DNA of 64,000 nt from Rhodoferax sp. OV413 (GCF_900104385.1 NZ_FNJA01000001.1:1524386-1588385), one strand, 5' to 3'. Numbered from the stretch's first letter, positions 35,967-45,276 are shown. A program made the numbers and translations. Notes: a model not told the origin generated them from the letters alone.

Positions 35967-36941
35967 TCAGTTGAAGTAATACGGGACGAAGATGGAGCTG
36001 GCCTCGTGGCCCATGCTGCGCACCCATTCCCGGGAGAATCGTTCGCCCATGCGCCGCAAGTCGCGTTCCATATCGGCGGGCAGGCGGTCGAGCTTGATGC
36101 CATGGGCTTGCAGGGTCTGCACGGCTGTGCGGGCCTCGGCCTCGCTGCTGGCCCAGCCCCGGCGCTCGGCCAGCGCAGCGGCTTTGAGCAGCTGGGCGCG
36201 GACCTCGGCGGGCAAGGCGTCCAGGCTCTTGGTGCTGGCAAACACCAGGTTCTTGGGGAACCAGGCATTGATGTCGTAGTAGTAATGGATAGCGCCCCAG
36301 ACCTTGTTCTCCACGCCTGTGACGGCCGAGGTGATCATGCTGTCGACCCGGCCGTCCTGCAGCGCCTGGCCCACATCGGCCATGGCCACGTCGACCGGCT
36401 TGGCGCCCAGCATCTCGGCAATGCGCAGCGTAGTCTGGTTGTAGCTGCGCATGCGGGCGCCGCGCAGGTCGGCCAGCGAGCGGATCGGCTTGGTGGAATA
36501 CAGGCCCTGCGGCGGCCAGGGCACGGCGTACAGCACGCTCAGGCCGCGCTCGGCCAGCTTGGCAGCCAGCACCGGGCGCTGCAGCTGCCACAGCCGCTGC
36601 GCGTCCTGGTAGGAGCCCACCACGAAGGGTACGGAGTCGGCGCCCGCCAAGGGGATGTCCTGCACCATGCCGCTCATGATGGTTTCGCCGGCCTGCAGGC
36701 GGCCGTCTTCCACCGCCTGGCGGATCTCACCGAGCTTGAAGGCCTGGCCGTTCGGCAGCAGCTCTATCTTCAGCTGCTGCTGGGTGGCCGCTGCCACATC
36801 CTTGGCGAACTGGGCCAGGTTTTCCACCTGGAAGGATTCCGCGCGGTAGCCCGAGGCCAGCTTCCAGCTGGTCTGCGCGCCAGCCAGGGCCGCATGGCCA
36901 AGGGCTGCCGCACACAGTGCGGCTTTCCAGACTTGCTTCAT
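35967..36941 (-). CDS. TRAP transporter substrate-binding protein (DctP type), orphan receptor
   Basis: A 324-residue periplasmic receptor with a Sec signal cleaved near LAGAQTS. DctP-family features: WKLASGYRAESF start, VPWPPQGLYSTKPIRSLADLRGARMR and the Arg of MRSYN that usually contacts a carboxylate. It is clearly paralogous to the receptor at 43738-44724, sharing the VPWPPQG block and the Tyr-rich KNLVF/KNAVF segment. No TRAP membrane genes adjoin it; it may share the DctQM pair at 44.7-46.6 kb. ATG 36941 was preferred to an ATG six codons upstream. Confidence 0.88.
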   Translation of the reverse strand: MKQVWKAALCAAALGHAALAGAQTSWKLASGYRAESFQVENLAQFAKDVAAATQQQLKIELLPNGQAFKLGEIRQAVEDGRLQAGETIMSGMVQDIPLAGADSVPFVVGSYQDAQRLWQLQRPVLAAKLAERGLSVLYAVPWPPQGLYSTKPIRSLADLRGARMRSYNQTTLRIAEMLGAKPVDVAMADVGQALQDGRVDSMITSAVTGVENKVWGAIHYYYDINAWFPKNLVFASTKSLDALPAEVRAQLLKAAALAERRGWASSEAEARTAVQTLQAHGIKLDRLPADMERDLRRMGERFSREWVRSMGHEASSIFVPYYFN

Positions 36942-36989
36942 AGGGGCCTCGCGGAACATGGTTGGGGGCGGCGGTGGGCTGCTGGGCTC

Positions 36990-37757
36990 TCAGCCCAGGA
37001 TGTCAGTCACGAACATCTTGCCCGGCGCGTGGGTGATGCACAGCGACAGGCGGCTGGCCTGGGCCACGGCCTGGGGTGTGACGCCGCACGCCCAGAACAC
37101 CGGGGTCTCGTCGGGCAGTATGTCGACCGCGTCGCCGTAGTCGGGCCGGGCCAGATCCTGGATGCCGATGGCCTGCGGATTGCCGATGTGCAGCGGCGCG
37201 CCATGGGCCAGCGGAAAGCGGCCCGACACCTCGACCACCTTGGCCACATCACGGCTCTTGATGGGGCGCATGCTGACCACGGTCGGGCCCTGGAAAATGC
37301 CGGCCGGCGCGCAGGCCAGGTTCGTGCGGTACATGGCCACGTTGCGGCCCTGGTCTACATGGCGCAGCGGTATGCCGGCCTGCATCACGGCCGACTCGAA
37401 CGAGAAGCTGCAGCCGATCAGAAAGGTCACGAAGTCGTCTTGCCAGAGCGCCGAGATGTCGCTCCTCTCTTCGACAAGTTCGCCGTCGCGGTACACGCGG
37501 TAGCCGGGCAAGTCGGTGGCGATGCTGGCGCCGGGCGCGCAGGCGGGTTCGACCTGCCCTGGGCCTAGCACTTCCACCAGCGGGCAGGCCTTGGGGTTGC
37601 GCTGGCAGAACAGCAGAAAGTCGAAGGCCTGGGCCTGCGGCACGATCATCATATTGGCCTGGATGTAGCCAGGCGCGCAGCCGGCGGTGGGTTCGGCAAA
37701 CTGGCCGCTACGGGAGGCCAGCCGTAGGCCGGCGGGGGTATTCAATGGGGGGGTCAT
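36990..37757 (-). CDS. Putative hydro-lyase, D-glutamate cyclase family (DUF1445)
   Basis: 255 residues. The family signature is seen in GYIQANMMIVPQAQAFDFLLFC, DFVTFLIGCSFSFESA, NVAMYRTN and FWACGVTPQAV plus ITHAPGKMFVTDI. Mammalian members convert D-glutamate to 5-oxo-D-proline; bacterial members are often called hydro-lyases without proof. The oxoprolinase two genes downstream would hydrolyse such a product, which supports a 5-oxoproline role here. ATG 37757 was chosen; a GTG start 11 codons upstream is possible. It lies between the TRAP receptor and the Liv ABC genes. Confidence 0.85.
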   Translation of the reverse strand: MTPPLNTPAGLRLASRSGQFAEPTAGCAPGYIQANMMIVPQAQAFDFLLFCQRNPKACPLVEVLGPGQVEPACAPGASIATDLPGYRVYRDGELVEERSDISALWQDDFVTFLIGCSFSFESAVMQAGIPLRHVDQGRNVAMYRTNLACAPAGIFQGPTVVSMRPIKSRDVAKVVEVSGRFPLAHGAPLHIGNPQAIGIQDLARPDYGDAVDILPDETPVFWACGVTPQAVAQASRLSLCITHAPGKMFVTDILG

Positions 37758-37800
37758 GGCAACAGTACTTTGTATCAATGTAAGGGTCACAAGCTAAGGG

Positions 37801-38505
37801 TTACAGGCCCAGGTAGGCCTTCTTGACCCGCTCGTCGTTCAGCAGCTCCTGGCCCGTGCCCTGCATCACAATGCGGCCGGTCTGGATCACGTAGCCGTAG
37901 TGGGCAATACCCAGGGCTTTCTGCAAGTTTTGCTCCACCAGCAGGATGGACACGCCCGTCGCGTTGACCTGCTGGATCACGTCCAGCACCTTGGTCACGA
38001 ACTTGGGCGCAATGCCCCAGGAGGGCTCGTCCAGCATCAGCAGCTTGGGGCGGGCCATCAGGCCGCGGGCAATGGCCAGCATCTGCTGTTCGCCACCGCT
38101 CATGGTGCCGGCCAGCTGCGTGGCACGCTCCTTGAGGATGGGGAACAGGTCCAGCATTTCGGCAATACCGCTCTTTACCTCGTGCTTGTCCAGCCGGGTA
38201 AACGCGCCCAGCTCCAGATTGCGCAGCACCGTCAGGCCCGGGAACAAGCGTCGGCCTTCGGGCACCAGCGACAAGCCCAGGGGCACGCGCTTGTGCGCCG
38301 GCATGCGGTGGATGGGCTGGCCGTTGAAAGTAATGCTGCCCGCGGCCGCGGCGTTCAGCCCCGCCACGGCGCGCAAGGTGGTGGACTTGCCGTTGCCGTT
38401 GCCGCCGACCATGGCGACGATCTTGCCGGGCTCGACTTTCAAACTGACATCGGAGATGGCCAGCACATCGTCGTAACAGACCTTCAGATTGGTGATTTCT
38501 AGCAT
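37801..38505 (-). CDS. livF: Branched-chain-type ABC transporter ATP-binding protein LivF
   Basis: A 234-residue ATPase on the cytoplasmic face of a Liv-type importer: Walker A GGNGNGKSTT, signature MSGGEQQMLAIARGL, Walker B LLMLDEPSWGIAP and the switch His in LLVEQN. The size and GRRLFPGLTVLRNLELG segment are typical of LivF. The start is one base beyond the stop of livG on the same strand. Last gene of a five-gene transporter set (receptor, livH, livM, livG, livF). The substrate is probably related to the adjoining oxoprolinase genes, not necessarily branched-chain amino acids. Confidence 0.92.
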   Translation of the reverse strand: MLEITNLKVCYDDVLAISDVSLKVEPGKIVAMVGGNGNGKSTTLRAVAGLNAAAAGSITFNGQPIHRMPAHKRVPLGLSLVPEGRRLFPGLTVLRNLELGAFTRLDKHEVKSGIAEMLDLFPILKERATQLAGTMSGGEQQMLAIARGLMARPKLLMLDEPSWGIAPKFVTKVLDVIQQVNATGVSILLVEQNLQKALGIAHYGYVIQTGRIVMQGTGQELLNDERVKKAYLGL

Positions 38506-38506
38506 C

Positions 38507-39217
38507 TCAGTCTCCCAGGTAGGCGGTCAGCACCGCAGGGTCGTTCGACACCTGCTGCGGCGTGCCTTCGGCGATCTTCACGCCCCGGTCCAGCACCACG
38601 ATCTTGTCGGCAATCGGCATGATGCCTTCCAGCACATGTTCGACGATCAGGCAGGCGATTCCGCGGTCACGGATCTTCAGCACCACGTCGACGGCCTCGC
38701 GCACTTCGGACGGGTTCAAGCCTGCCATCACCTCGTCCATCAGCAGGATCTTCGGCTCGATAGCCAGCGCCCGGGCCACGGCCAGGCGGCGTTGCTCGCT
38801 GATAGTCATGCTGGCGGCCGGCTTGTCGGCAAAGCGCTGCAGGTTGGCAAACGCCAGCCAGCCCATGGCCGCTGTGCGCGCCTTGGCCACGTTGTGCTGC
38901 AGCAGCATGGCGGCAGCCATCACGTTCTCGCAGGCTGTCATGCTGGTGAAGGTGCGCGCCACCTGGAAGGTGCGCGCCACGCCGGCACGGGCACAGGCCT
39001 CGGGGGGCAAACCACCGATGTTTCGGCCGTCCAGCTGGATGCTGCCCGCGCTGGGCACGTAGTAGCCGGCCACGCAGTTGAACATGGTGGTCTTGCCTGC
39101 GCCGTTGGGGCCGATCAGGCCGACCACGGTGCCCGCATCCACGCTGAACGACACGTCCTGGTTGGCGGTGAGCCCGCCGAAGCGCTTGCTCACCTGTTTG
39201 ACTTCCAGCAAGCTCAT
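38507..39217 (-). CDS. livG: Branched-chain-type ABC transporter ATP-binding protein LivG
   Basis: 236 residues. Walker A GPNGAGKTTMFNCVAG and Walker B ILLMDEVMAGLNPSE are intact, and the LivG-type insert follows the Walker B. The ABC signature reads MTISEQRRLAVARAL, lacking the usual SGGQ glycines, which is a noteworthy departure though LivG proteins are variable here. ATG 39217 overlaps the livM stop (ATGA). It pairs with LivF to form the ATPase heterodimer. Confidence 0.92.
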   Translation of the reverse strand: MSLLEVKQVSKRFGGLTANQDVSFSVDAGTVVGLIGPNGAGKTTMFNCVAGYYVPSAGSIQLDGRNIGGLPPEACARAGVARTFQVARTFTSMTACENVMAAAMLLQHNVAKARTAAMGWLAFANLQRFADKPAASMTISEQRRLAVARALAIEPKILLMDEVMAGLNPSEVREAVDVVLKIRDRGIACLIVEHVLEGIMPIADKIVVLDRGVKIAEGTPQQVSNDPAVLTAYLGD

Positions 39218-40233
39218 ACGGCCTCCTTGCCGGTGGGTTGTGCCGTGGCCGCATGGGCGGCGATCTGGCGGGATGCATCGGCCCGTGCGGCGCGGCGCTC
39301 TTTGAAGCTGCTCCACCAGCCAAGCACTCCCGTGGGGTAGAACACCGCCACAAAGACGATCAGGCTGGCGTAGATGATCACGTCGGTACCGCGGCCGCTG
39401 CCGCCGAACAGGATGCGCGAGAACTCTTCGATGCTGGTCAGGATCACCGCGCCCACCACCGGCCCGAACAAGGTGCCGACACCGCCCAGGATAGACACCA
39501 GGGCCATCTTGATCGACAGCGCCGTGCTCAGCACTGAGCCGGGGTCGATATACAGCTCCTTCTGGGCGTACAGGCTACCGCCCAGCGCGGTAAAGAAGGC
39601 GCTGACCGTCAAGGCCACCTGCTTGTAGCGGGCGATGTTGATGCCGATGCTGCGCGCCGCATCCGGCTCGTCCTTGATGGCGCGGAAGTAGTAGCCCAGG
39701 TAGCTGCGCTCTATCCACCAGTTGGCGGCCAGGGTCAGCAGCAGCAGGCCGAGCGCCAGCCAGTAGTAGGGCAGCTTGGTGGCAAAGTTCATCCACAGCC
39801 AGCCATGCTTGTCCATGGGCACATACAAGCCCACGGCAGCTCCGCCATATTCCCATTCGGTGAAGAAAATCTGCACCAACTCGGCCACGGCGATGGTGGC
39901 CATCGCAAAGTAGTGGCCCTTGAGCCGGAAGCACGACCAGCCAAAGGCCAGGCTCAACAGCGCAGCCACCAGCCCACCGGCCAGCACGCCGAGCCAGGGA
40001 TTCACCCCAAAGTTGATCAGCAGCACGGTCGAGGTGTAAGCCCCCAGCCCGTAGAAGGCCGCGTGCCCCAGCGACACCTGGCCGGCATAGCCGCCCACCA
40101 TGTTCCAGGCCACGCCCAGCTGCGCAGCCATCAGCACCAGGATCACCGTGTTCAGATGCGAGGCATCGACCAGACTCGGCAAGGCCACTGCGCACAGCAG
40201 CGCAACCCCGATCATCAAATAGCTTTTCATCAT
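39214..40233 (-). CDS. livM: Branched-chain-type ABC transporter permease LivM
   Basis: 339 residues, about nine membrane segments, with the coupling motif region AARSIGINIARYKQVAL and the LivM start block LGVAWNMVGGYAGQVSLGHAAFYGLGAY. It forms the channel with LivH. A family B repeat fills the 145-bp gap between this gene and livH. Two ATGs in a row open the frame. The cytoplasmic C-terminal tail is polar and short. Confidence 0.92.
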   Translation of the reverse strand: MMKSYLMIGVALLCAVALPSLVDASHLNTVILVLMAAQLGVAWNMVGGYAGQVSLGHAAFYGLGAYTSTVLLINFGVNPWLGVLAGGLVAALLSLAFGWSCFRLKGHYFAMATIAVAELVQIFFTEWEYGGAAVGLYVPMDKHGWLWMNFATKLPYYWLALGLLLLTLAANWWIERSYLGYYFRAIKDEPDAARSIGINIARYKQVALTVSAFFTALGGSLYAQKELYIDPGSVLSTALSIKMALVSILGGVGTLFGPVVGAVILTSIEEFSRILFGGSGRGTDVIIYASLIVFVAVFYPTGVLGWWSSFKERRAARADASRQIAAHAATAQPTGKEAV

Positions 40234-40271
40234 GTTTGCTCCATCGGCATAAACAGCCCGGGCGTTTGTTT

Positions 40272-40370
40272 CTCAAGAACACCGCGGAACTGGCTTTGCC
40301 AGGCCGCTGGTGTTGCCCCCTGCAAGGGGGTGGGAGTAGCGACACGCAGTGCGCGAAGCCTGGGGGTGTG
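40272..40370 (+). repeat. Family B intergenic repeat, copy 3
   Basis: About 99 bp, from CTCAAGAACACCGCGG to AGCCTGGGGGTGTG, with CCCCCTGCAAGGGGG in the centre. It lies inside the liv operon, between livH and livM, inverted relative to the genes. Confidence 0.85.
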
Positions 40371-40378
40371 CAACAAGT

Positions 40379-41248
40379 TCATGCCTTCTTGCCCATCAGG
40401 CCTTGGGGGCGGAACATCAGCACCGCCAGGAACAGCACCAGCACGATGGCGGTCTTGTACTGCGGGCCGAGCAGCAGCCCACCCATGACCTCGATCACGC
40501 CGACCAGAATGCCGGCCCAGAAGGCGCCCGACACGCTGCCGAAGCCGCCCAGGTTCACCACCACGAAGGCCAACAGAATGAAGCTGGCGCCTACGTCAGG
40601 AAAGATCGGGAAGAAGGTCGCCAGCAGGCCACCCGCAGCCCCCGCACAAGCGGCGCCTATGCCCCAGGCCAGCGCGAACATCTTGTGTGAATCAATGCCC
40701 ATCAAACGGGCGGCTTCCTTGTCGGAGGCCGTGGCCTCCAGCGCCGCGCCCAGCCGGGTGCGGTTCAGAAAGAAGTAGACCAGGCTGGTCACCACAATCG
40801 CGCCCAGGCCGGCCACCAGCTGTGGCGTGCCCAGCTGTATGCCCAGCAGCTTGACCGAGCCGCTGACGGACGATTTCTCGATGGAGCGAAAGTCTGGCTT
40901 CCAGAGAAACTGGGCCACGCCCCGCAGCAGAATCATGATGCCGAAAGTGGTGAATATTTGCGACAGCATGGGCGCATTGATGATGCGCACGATCACCAGT
41001 TTGTATAGCAGCACGCCGAACGCAAACAACATGATCACCGTCAGGGGTAGCGTGATCATCGGGTCCAGCGCATACAGCGAGAACAGCCAGAAGGTCGAGT
41101 ACATGCCGAGCATGAGGAACTCGCCGTGCGCAAAATTCACGATGTCCATGACGCCGAAAATCATCGTCAGGCCAATCGCCACCAGCGCGTAAATCAGTCC
41201 GATCAGCACACCCGAGGCGAGCGTCTGCAGCAGAATTTCCGTGGTCAT
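40379..41248 (-). CDS. livH: Branched-chain-type ABC transporter permease LivH
   Basis: 289 residues with about eight membrane segments. The LivH start IGLIYALVAIGLTMIFGVMDIVNFAHGEFLMLG is unmistakable, and the coupling segment DKEAARLMGIDSHKMFALAW is in place. The gene follows the receptor gene by 34 bp. Its stop abuts a family B repeat that separates it from livM. Confidence 0.93.
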   Translation of the reverse strand: MTTEILLQTLASGVLIGLIYALVAIGLTMIFGVMDIVNFAHGEFLMLGMYSTFWLFSLYALDPMITLPLTVIMLFAFGVLLYKLVIVRIINAPMLSQIFTTFGIMILLRGVAQFLWKPDFRSIEKSSVSGSVKLLGIQLGTPQLVAGLGAIVVTSLVYFFLNRTRLGAALEATASDKEAARLMGIDSHKMFALAWGIGAACAGAAGGLLATFFPIFPDVGASFILLAFVVVNLGGFGSVSGAFWAGILVGVIEVMGGLLLGPQYKTAIVLVLFLAVLMFRPQGLMGKKA

Positions 41249-41282
41249 AGTTTTCTTTCAGAACGGGGCGGTCAACGCAGGT

Positions 41283-42548
41283 TTATTTGCGCTGGTCCCA
41301 CTTGGGCATGGGCCAGACCACGTCACGGGTCGCCAAGCTGAACGGCCAGACGGTGTTGTACTTGCCGTCGACGATCTGGGTCAGGATGCCCTGGCCCAGG
41401 ACGTTCTGGCCGGTGGCGTCGAACTTCACACCCTTCCAGGGCATGATCAGCTTGCTGCCCGGGATGTCGGTAGCCACCAGCGCCTTGCGGATGGCCTCCG
41501 GCTCGGTCGAACCCGCACGGTTGATCGCATCGGCCATCACCATCAGCCCGGTGAAGGTGCGCGAGGAATTGCCGGTGAAGTTGATCTTGTAGCGGCTGTT
41601 GAACAAGTCGTTCACCTGCTTGATCAGCGGGTTGCGCGATGCCAGGTCCAACGCCCAGACCTCACGGGTGATCACGTACTCGGCATCCTTACCCAAGGTC
41701 TTGACGAAGTCGGTGTCGGTGAAGCCGGCGTTGTTGGCCAGGATCATGTCCGGCAGGAAGCCCAGTTCCTTGTAGGTCTTCATCGACAGAATCGCATCGG
41801 CCGTGTACGAGGACTGCAGCACCAGGTTCGGGTTCGCAGCCTTCAGGGTTTGCACCTCGGAGGTCAGCTGCGTGGTCTTGGCCGGGTACATCACCTGCTT
41901 GGCCAGGTTCAGCTTGTACTCGGGCGCCAGCTTGGTCTGCAGCTTGGTGGTTTCGGTGCCCCACAAGCCGTTTTCGTTCAGCGACACCACCACGCCGGGC
42001 TTGATGCCCTTCTTGGCTTCCAGCTCCTTCAAAAACTCAAAGGCGTTGTGCACGAACAGGTCGTCGTGCGGCGTGATGCGGAAGAACCATTTGAAGTTGC
42101 GCTGTGTCAGCGATGCCGACGACGACTCGGGGTTCAAGAACGGCACGCCCGCACGCTCGGCTACCTGGCTGGCGGTGGCAGTGACGGCGCTGTTGTAGGC
42201 GCCGACGATGGCCACCACCTTTTCTTGGGTGATCAGGCGCTCGGCTTCGGACGCGCCGGTTTGCGGATTTGCCTGGTGGTCGGCAAATACCAGCTTGATC
42301 TTGGCCCCCTTCAGGTTCGACAAGCCTTTGCCAGCGGCGAACGGCAAATCGGCAATGCCGGGCGAGCCGTTGTTGATGATGTCGGCCGCCAGCTCCAGCG
42401 CGCTGCGCAGCTCGGCACCGACGGCAGCACCTGGGCCGGTCAGTGGGTAGATCACCCCGATCTTGACCTCTTGCTGGGCTTGCGCGCTGGCGGTAATACC
42501 GGCACCTACCAACACTGCAGCCAGCCGAAATTTGAACGAACTTTTCAT
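41283..42548 (-). CDS. Liv-type ABC transporter substrate-binding protein
   Basis: A 421-residue periplasmic receptor with a Sec signal cleaved after AQAQ. The start VKIGVIYPLTGPGAAVGAE is the usual one for branched-chain/amide receptors, and FADHQANPQTGASEAERLITQEKVVAIVGAYNSAVT forms the first ligand-binding lobe. It opens the liv operon. Because the downstream genes are cyclase and oxoprolinase types, the ligand may be an amino-acid derivative; the specificity cannot be read from sequence. Confidence 0.9.
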   Translation of the reverse strand: MKSSFKFRLAAVLVGAGITASAQAQQEVKIGVIYPLTGPGAAVGAELRSALELAADIINNGSPGIADLPFAAGKGLSNLKGAKIKLVFADHQANPQTGASEAERLITQEKVVAIVGAYNSAVTATASQVAERAGVPFLNPESSSASLTQRNFKWFFRITPHDDLFVHNAFEFLKELEAKKGIKPGVVVSLNENGLWGTETTKLQTKLAPEYKLNLAKQVMYPAKTTQLTSEVQTLKAANPNLVLQSSYTADAILSMKTYKELGFLPDMILANNAGFTDTDFVKTLGKDAEYVITREVWALDLASRNPLIKQVNDLFNSRYKINFTGNSSRTFTGLMVMADAINRAGSTEPEAIRKALVATDIPGSKLIMPWKGVKFDATGQNVLGQGILTQIVDGKYNTVWPFSLATRDVVWPMPKWDQRK

Positions 42549-42645
42549 AACAAAACTCCTCGTGAGACATGACGTTTAGATGACATGCCGCGGAGTGTGC
42601 GTCGCCGAAAAGAACAGATCAAACAAGAAATTTTTCGCTTACATC

Positions 42646-42660
42646 ATCGATTTTTTCGAT
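42646..42660. promoter_or_regulatory. Short dyad ATCGA-N5-TCGAT upstream of the liv operon
   Basis: A 5-bp inverted repeat 98 bp upstream of the Liv receptor start, in the 150-bp gap after the LysR gene. A possible regulator site; the arms are short and no second copy was found. Confidence 0.3.
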
Positions 42661-42698
42661 ATTAGGCGTTTACCCTGATGCACCATTTTTGCCAATTT

Positions 42699-43619
42699 TC
42701 AGGGCTTTGCCGTGCCCCTTTTGGTGCCCCGCTGCGCACCCATGGTTCCACCCGCAAACTCCACGGCCGACTTCACCAGGGTCTCCACCGTGGTCGCCGT
42801 GGGGTCGGTGCGGTAGCTGACGTAGATCGGCAGGTTCTTCAAAGGCGTGTCGCTGGAGAGCAGCTTCAGCTTGGCCGATGCAGTCAGTCGCTGGGCCGCA
42901 GTGCGCGGCAGCAAGGCCACGCCGAAGCCGCCCTGCACCAGCTGCACCATCGCCGAAATCGAGGAAATGGCGTGCACCTTTTTGGGCTCCAGACTGTGCT
43001 GGCGGAACAGATCCAGCAGGGTCACATGCGGTTGCGAACCCTTCTGGAAGGTCATCAACTCCATATCCGCCAGCTCGCCGAGGCGGTAATTTCTTTTTTT
43101 ATGCAGTGCCGGATTGCCCACAAACACCATTTCCATGGCCGGCAGCGCATGGTTGCGCACGCCATCGCCCGATGCCGGCATGGCAGCAAACACCAGATCC
43201 AGCGTGCCGCGCTGCACCTGGTCGGTCAGGATGGGCGTGGTTTCCACCGCCAGCTCCAGCTCCAGGCCCGGGTAGTCGATGCGCAGCTTCTCCAGCCAGG
43301 GAACCAGCCAGGAATGCAGCACCGACTCGATGGCGCCGATGCGCATCGCCACTGCCATGGTGGTGGCCGCACCCATCTCGGATTTGGCTTCGCGCTGCAA
43401 GGCCAACAGCTTTTCGGCAAACACCAGAAAGCGTGCGCCCGCAGCGGTCAGGCGAAACTGCTTCTCGCTGCGGTCGAGCAGCAGCACGCCCAGTTCTTCC
43501 TCCAGCGTGGAGATCCGGCTGGACATGGCGGACTGGGTGAGAAACAGCTTTTCGGCCGCCCGCGTGACGCTCTTCAGCGACGCCACCCAGTAGAAGGCTT
43601 CGACAAAACGCAGGTTCAT
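42699..43619 (-). CDS. LysR-family transcriptional regulator
   Basis: 306 residues. The winged helix lies in residues 1-60 (KSVTRAAEKLFLTQSAMSSRISTLEEELG), followed by the two-lobed effector domain. It is divergent from the TRAP operon (118-bp gap) and stands just upstream of the liv-oxoprolinase operon on its own strand, so it is placed to control both transport systems. The basic tail GTKRGTAKP is unusual but short. The effector is probably the transported acid or amide. Confidence 0.88.
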   Translation of the reverse strand: MNLRFVEAFYWVASLKSVTRAAEKLFLTQSAMSSRISTLEEELGVLLLDRSEKQFRLTAAGARFLVFAEKLLALQREAKSEMGAATTMAVAMRIGAIESVLHSWLVPWLEKLRIDYPGLELELAVETTPILTDQVQRGTLDLVFAAMPASGDGVRNHALPAMEMVFVGNPALHKKRNYRLGELADMELMTFQKGSQPHVTLLDLFRQHSLEPKKVHAISSISAMVQLVQGGFGVALLPRTAAQRLTASAKLKLLSSDTPLKNLPIYVSYRTDPTATTVETLVKSAVEFAGGTMGAQRGTKRGTAKP

Positions 43620-43737
43620 GGCGTGGCCTCCACGGTCTGGCGTATCAGGGTTAACAGTGACGCGGTGGGGTCCGCTGGCCCAAGAATTGCACTTATGCTT
43701 TCTGATTCATTCATCGGCATATTGTCTTGGAGAGAGC

Positions 43738-44724
43738 ATGGAACACAAATTCAGCCTGGCGACCGGCGCCCTGGTCATCTTGTCGGGCCTGAGCGCCCCC
43801 CTCGCCGCGCAGACCAAATGGGACCTGCCCTCCGGCTACCCGGCCAGCAATTTCCACACCGAAAACCTGGTGCAGTTCTCCAACGACGTGGACAAAGCCA
43901 GCGGCGGCAAGCTGAAGATCACCGTGCATGCCAACGGCTCGCTGTTCAAGGCCAACGAGATCAAGCGCGCAGTGCAAGGCGGCCAGGCCCAGGCCGGTGA
44001 AATCATCCTGGCCAACTTCGAAAACGAGAGCCCAATCTACGGCCTGGACGGCGTGCCGTTTCTGGCCAGCTCGTACGCCGAATCCAAACGCCTGTACGAC
44101 GCCCAAAAGCCGGTGCTCGACGCCGTACTGGGCAAGCAAGGCATGAAGCTGCTGTACTCGGTGCCATGGCCGCCGCAGGGCATCTTCACCAAGAAAGAAA
44201 TCAACTCTGTGGCCGATCTGCGCGGCATCAAATGGCGCGCCTACAGCCCGGCCACCGCCAAAATCGCTGAACTGGTGGGCGCGGTGCCGGTCACCATCCA
44301 GGCGGCCGAGCTGTCGCAAGCCCTGGCCACCGGCGTGGTCGAGAGCTACATCAGCTCGGTCTCCACCGGCTACGACAGCAAGACCTACGAGAGCACCAAG
44401 TACTTCTACGACACCCAGGCCTGGCTGCCGAAGAACGCGGTGTTCGCCAACAAAAAGGCCTTTGACGCGCTCGACCCCGCCACCCAGGCCAATGTGATGA
44501 AGGCCGCGGCCGACGCCGAAGAGCGCGGCTGGAAGACCAGCCAGGAAAAGACCGAGTGGTACAAAAAAGCCTTGACCGACAAAGGCATGAAGATCGTGCC
44601 GCCCAGCCCCAAGCTGATGGCCGACATGCGCCAGCTCGGCGGCATCATGCTGGCCGACTGGCAGAAGAAGGCCGGCGCCGACGGCGAAGCCATCCTGGCC
44701 GGCTACGCCAAGAGCAAGAAGTAA
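43738..44724 (+). CDS. dctP: TRAP transporter substrate-binding protein DctP
   Basis: A 328-residue periplasmic receptor with a signal peptide ending at LAAQTKW. DctP features are the FHTENLVQFSNDVDKASGGKLKI start, VPWPPQGIFTKKEINSVADLRGIKWR with the carboxylate-binding Arg, and [18 protein letters not shown] precedes ATG 43738. It heads an operon with DctQ and DctM and resembles the orphan receptor at 35967-36941. The C-terminus ends KSKK. The ligand is unknown. Confidence 0.92.
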   Translation: MEHKFSLATGALVILSGLSAPLAAQTKWDLPSGYPASNFHTENLVQFSNDVDKASGGKLKITVHANGSLFKANEIKRAVQGGQAQAGEIILANFENESPIYGLDGVPFLASSYAESKRLYDAQKPVLDAVLGKQGMKLLYSVPWPPQGIFTKKEINSVADLRGIKWRAYSPATAKIAELVGAVPVTIQAAELSQALATGVVESYISSVSTGYDSKTYESTKYFYDTQAWLPKNAVFANKKAFDALDPATQANVMKAAADAEERGWKTSQEKTEWYKKALTDKGMKIVPPSPKLMADMRQLGGIMLADWQKKAGADGEAILAGYAKSKK

Positions 44725-44727
44725 ACG

Positions 44728-45261
44728 ATGCGCCGCTTTCTGGACCGGCTGTACGACGCGTCGGGCGCGCTCGGCGCCATCTTTGTGGCGCTGATCTGCG
44801 TGCTGATGCTGGGCCAGAGCATATTGCGCACCATGGGCATACGCACCGGTGCGGTGAACGATGTGGTGTCGTGGTTCTGCGCGGCGGCGGCGTTCTTTGC
44901 CATGGCCCATGCGTTCAAACACGGCGACTTTGTGCGCGTCACGCTGCTGCTCGAAAAGGTCAACGCCAAAACCCGCCGCGTGCTGGAGATCACCTCGCTA
45001 CTGATCGGCACCGTGTCCACCGCCTTCCTGGCCTGGTCGGCCGTCAAGTTCACCTACGAGAGCTGGGAGTTCAACGACCTGGCCCAGGGCCTGCTGCCCA
45101 TGCCGATGTGGATTCCGCAACTGAGCTTTGCCTTCGGTTCCATCCTGCTGCTGGTGGCGGTGGTGGACGAACTCATCATCGTGCTGCGTGGCGGCGTGCC
45201 CACCTTTGTGCGGGTGGTGGAAGAGCGCCATGCGCGCGGCGATTTCTCCTCCGACGTCTAG
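44728..45261 (+). CDS. dctQ: TRAP transporter small permease DctQ
   Basis: 177 residues with four membrane segments, the standard DctQ topology, including GAVNDVVSWFCAAAAFFAMAHAFKHGDFVRVTLLLE. It starts three bases after the dctP stop. It pairs with the large subunit DctM to make the sodium-driven channel. Confidence 0.9.
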   Translation: MRRFLDRLYDASGALGAIFVALICVLMLGQSILRTMGIRTGAVNDVVSWFCAAAAFFAMAHAFKHGDFVRVTLLLEKVNAKTRRVLEITSLLIGTVSTAFLAWSAVKFTYESWEFNDLAQGLLPMPMWIPQLSFAFGSILLLVAVVDELIIVLRGGVPTFVRVVEERHARGDFSSDV

Positions 45262-45276
45262 CCAGGGCTGTATTCA

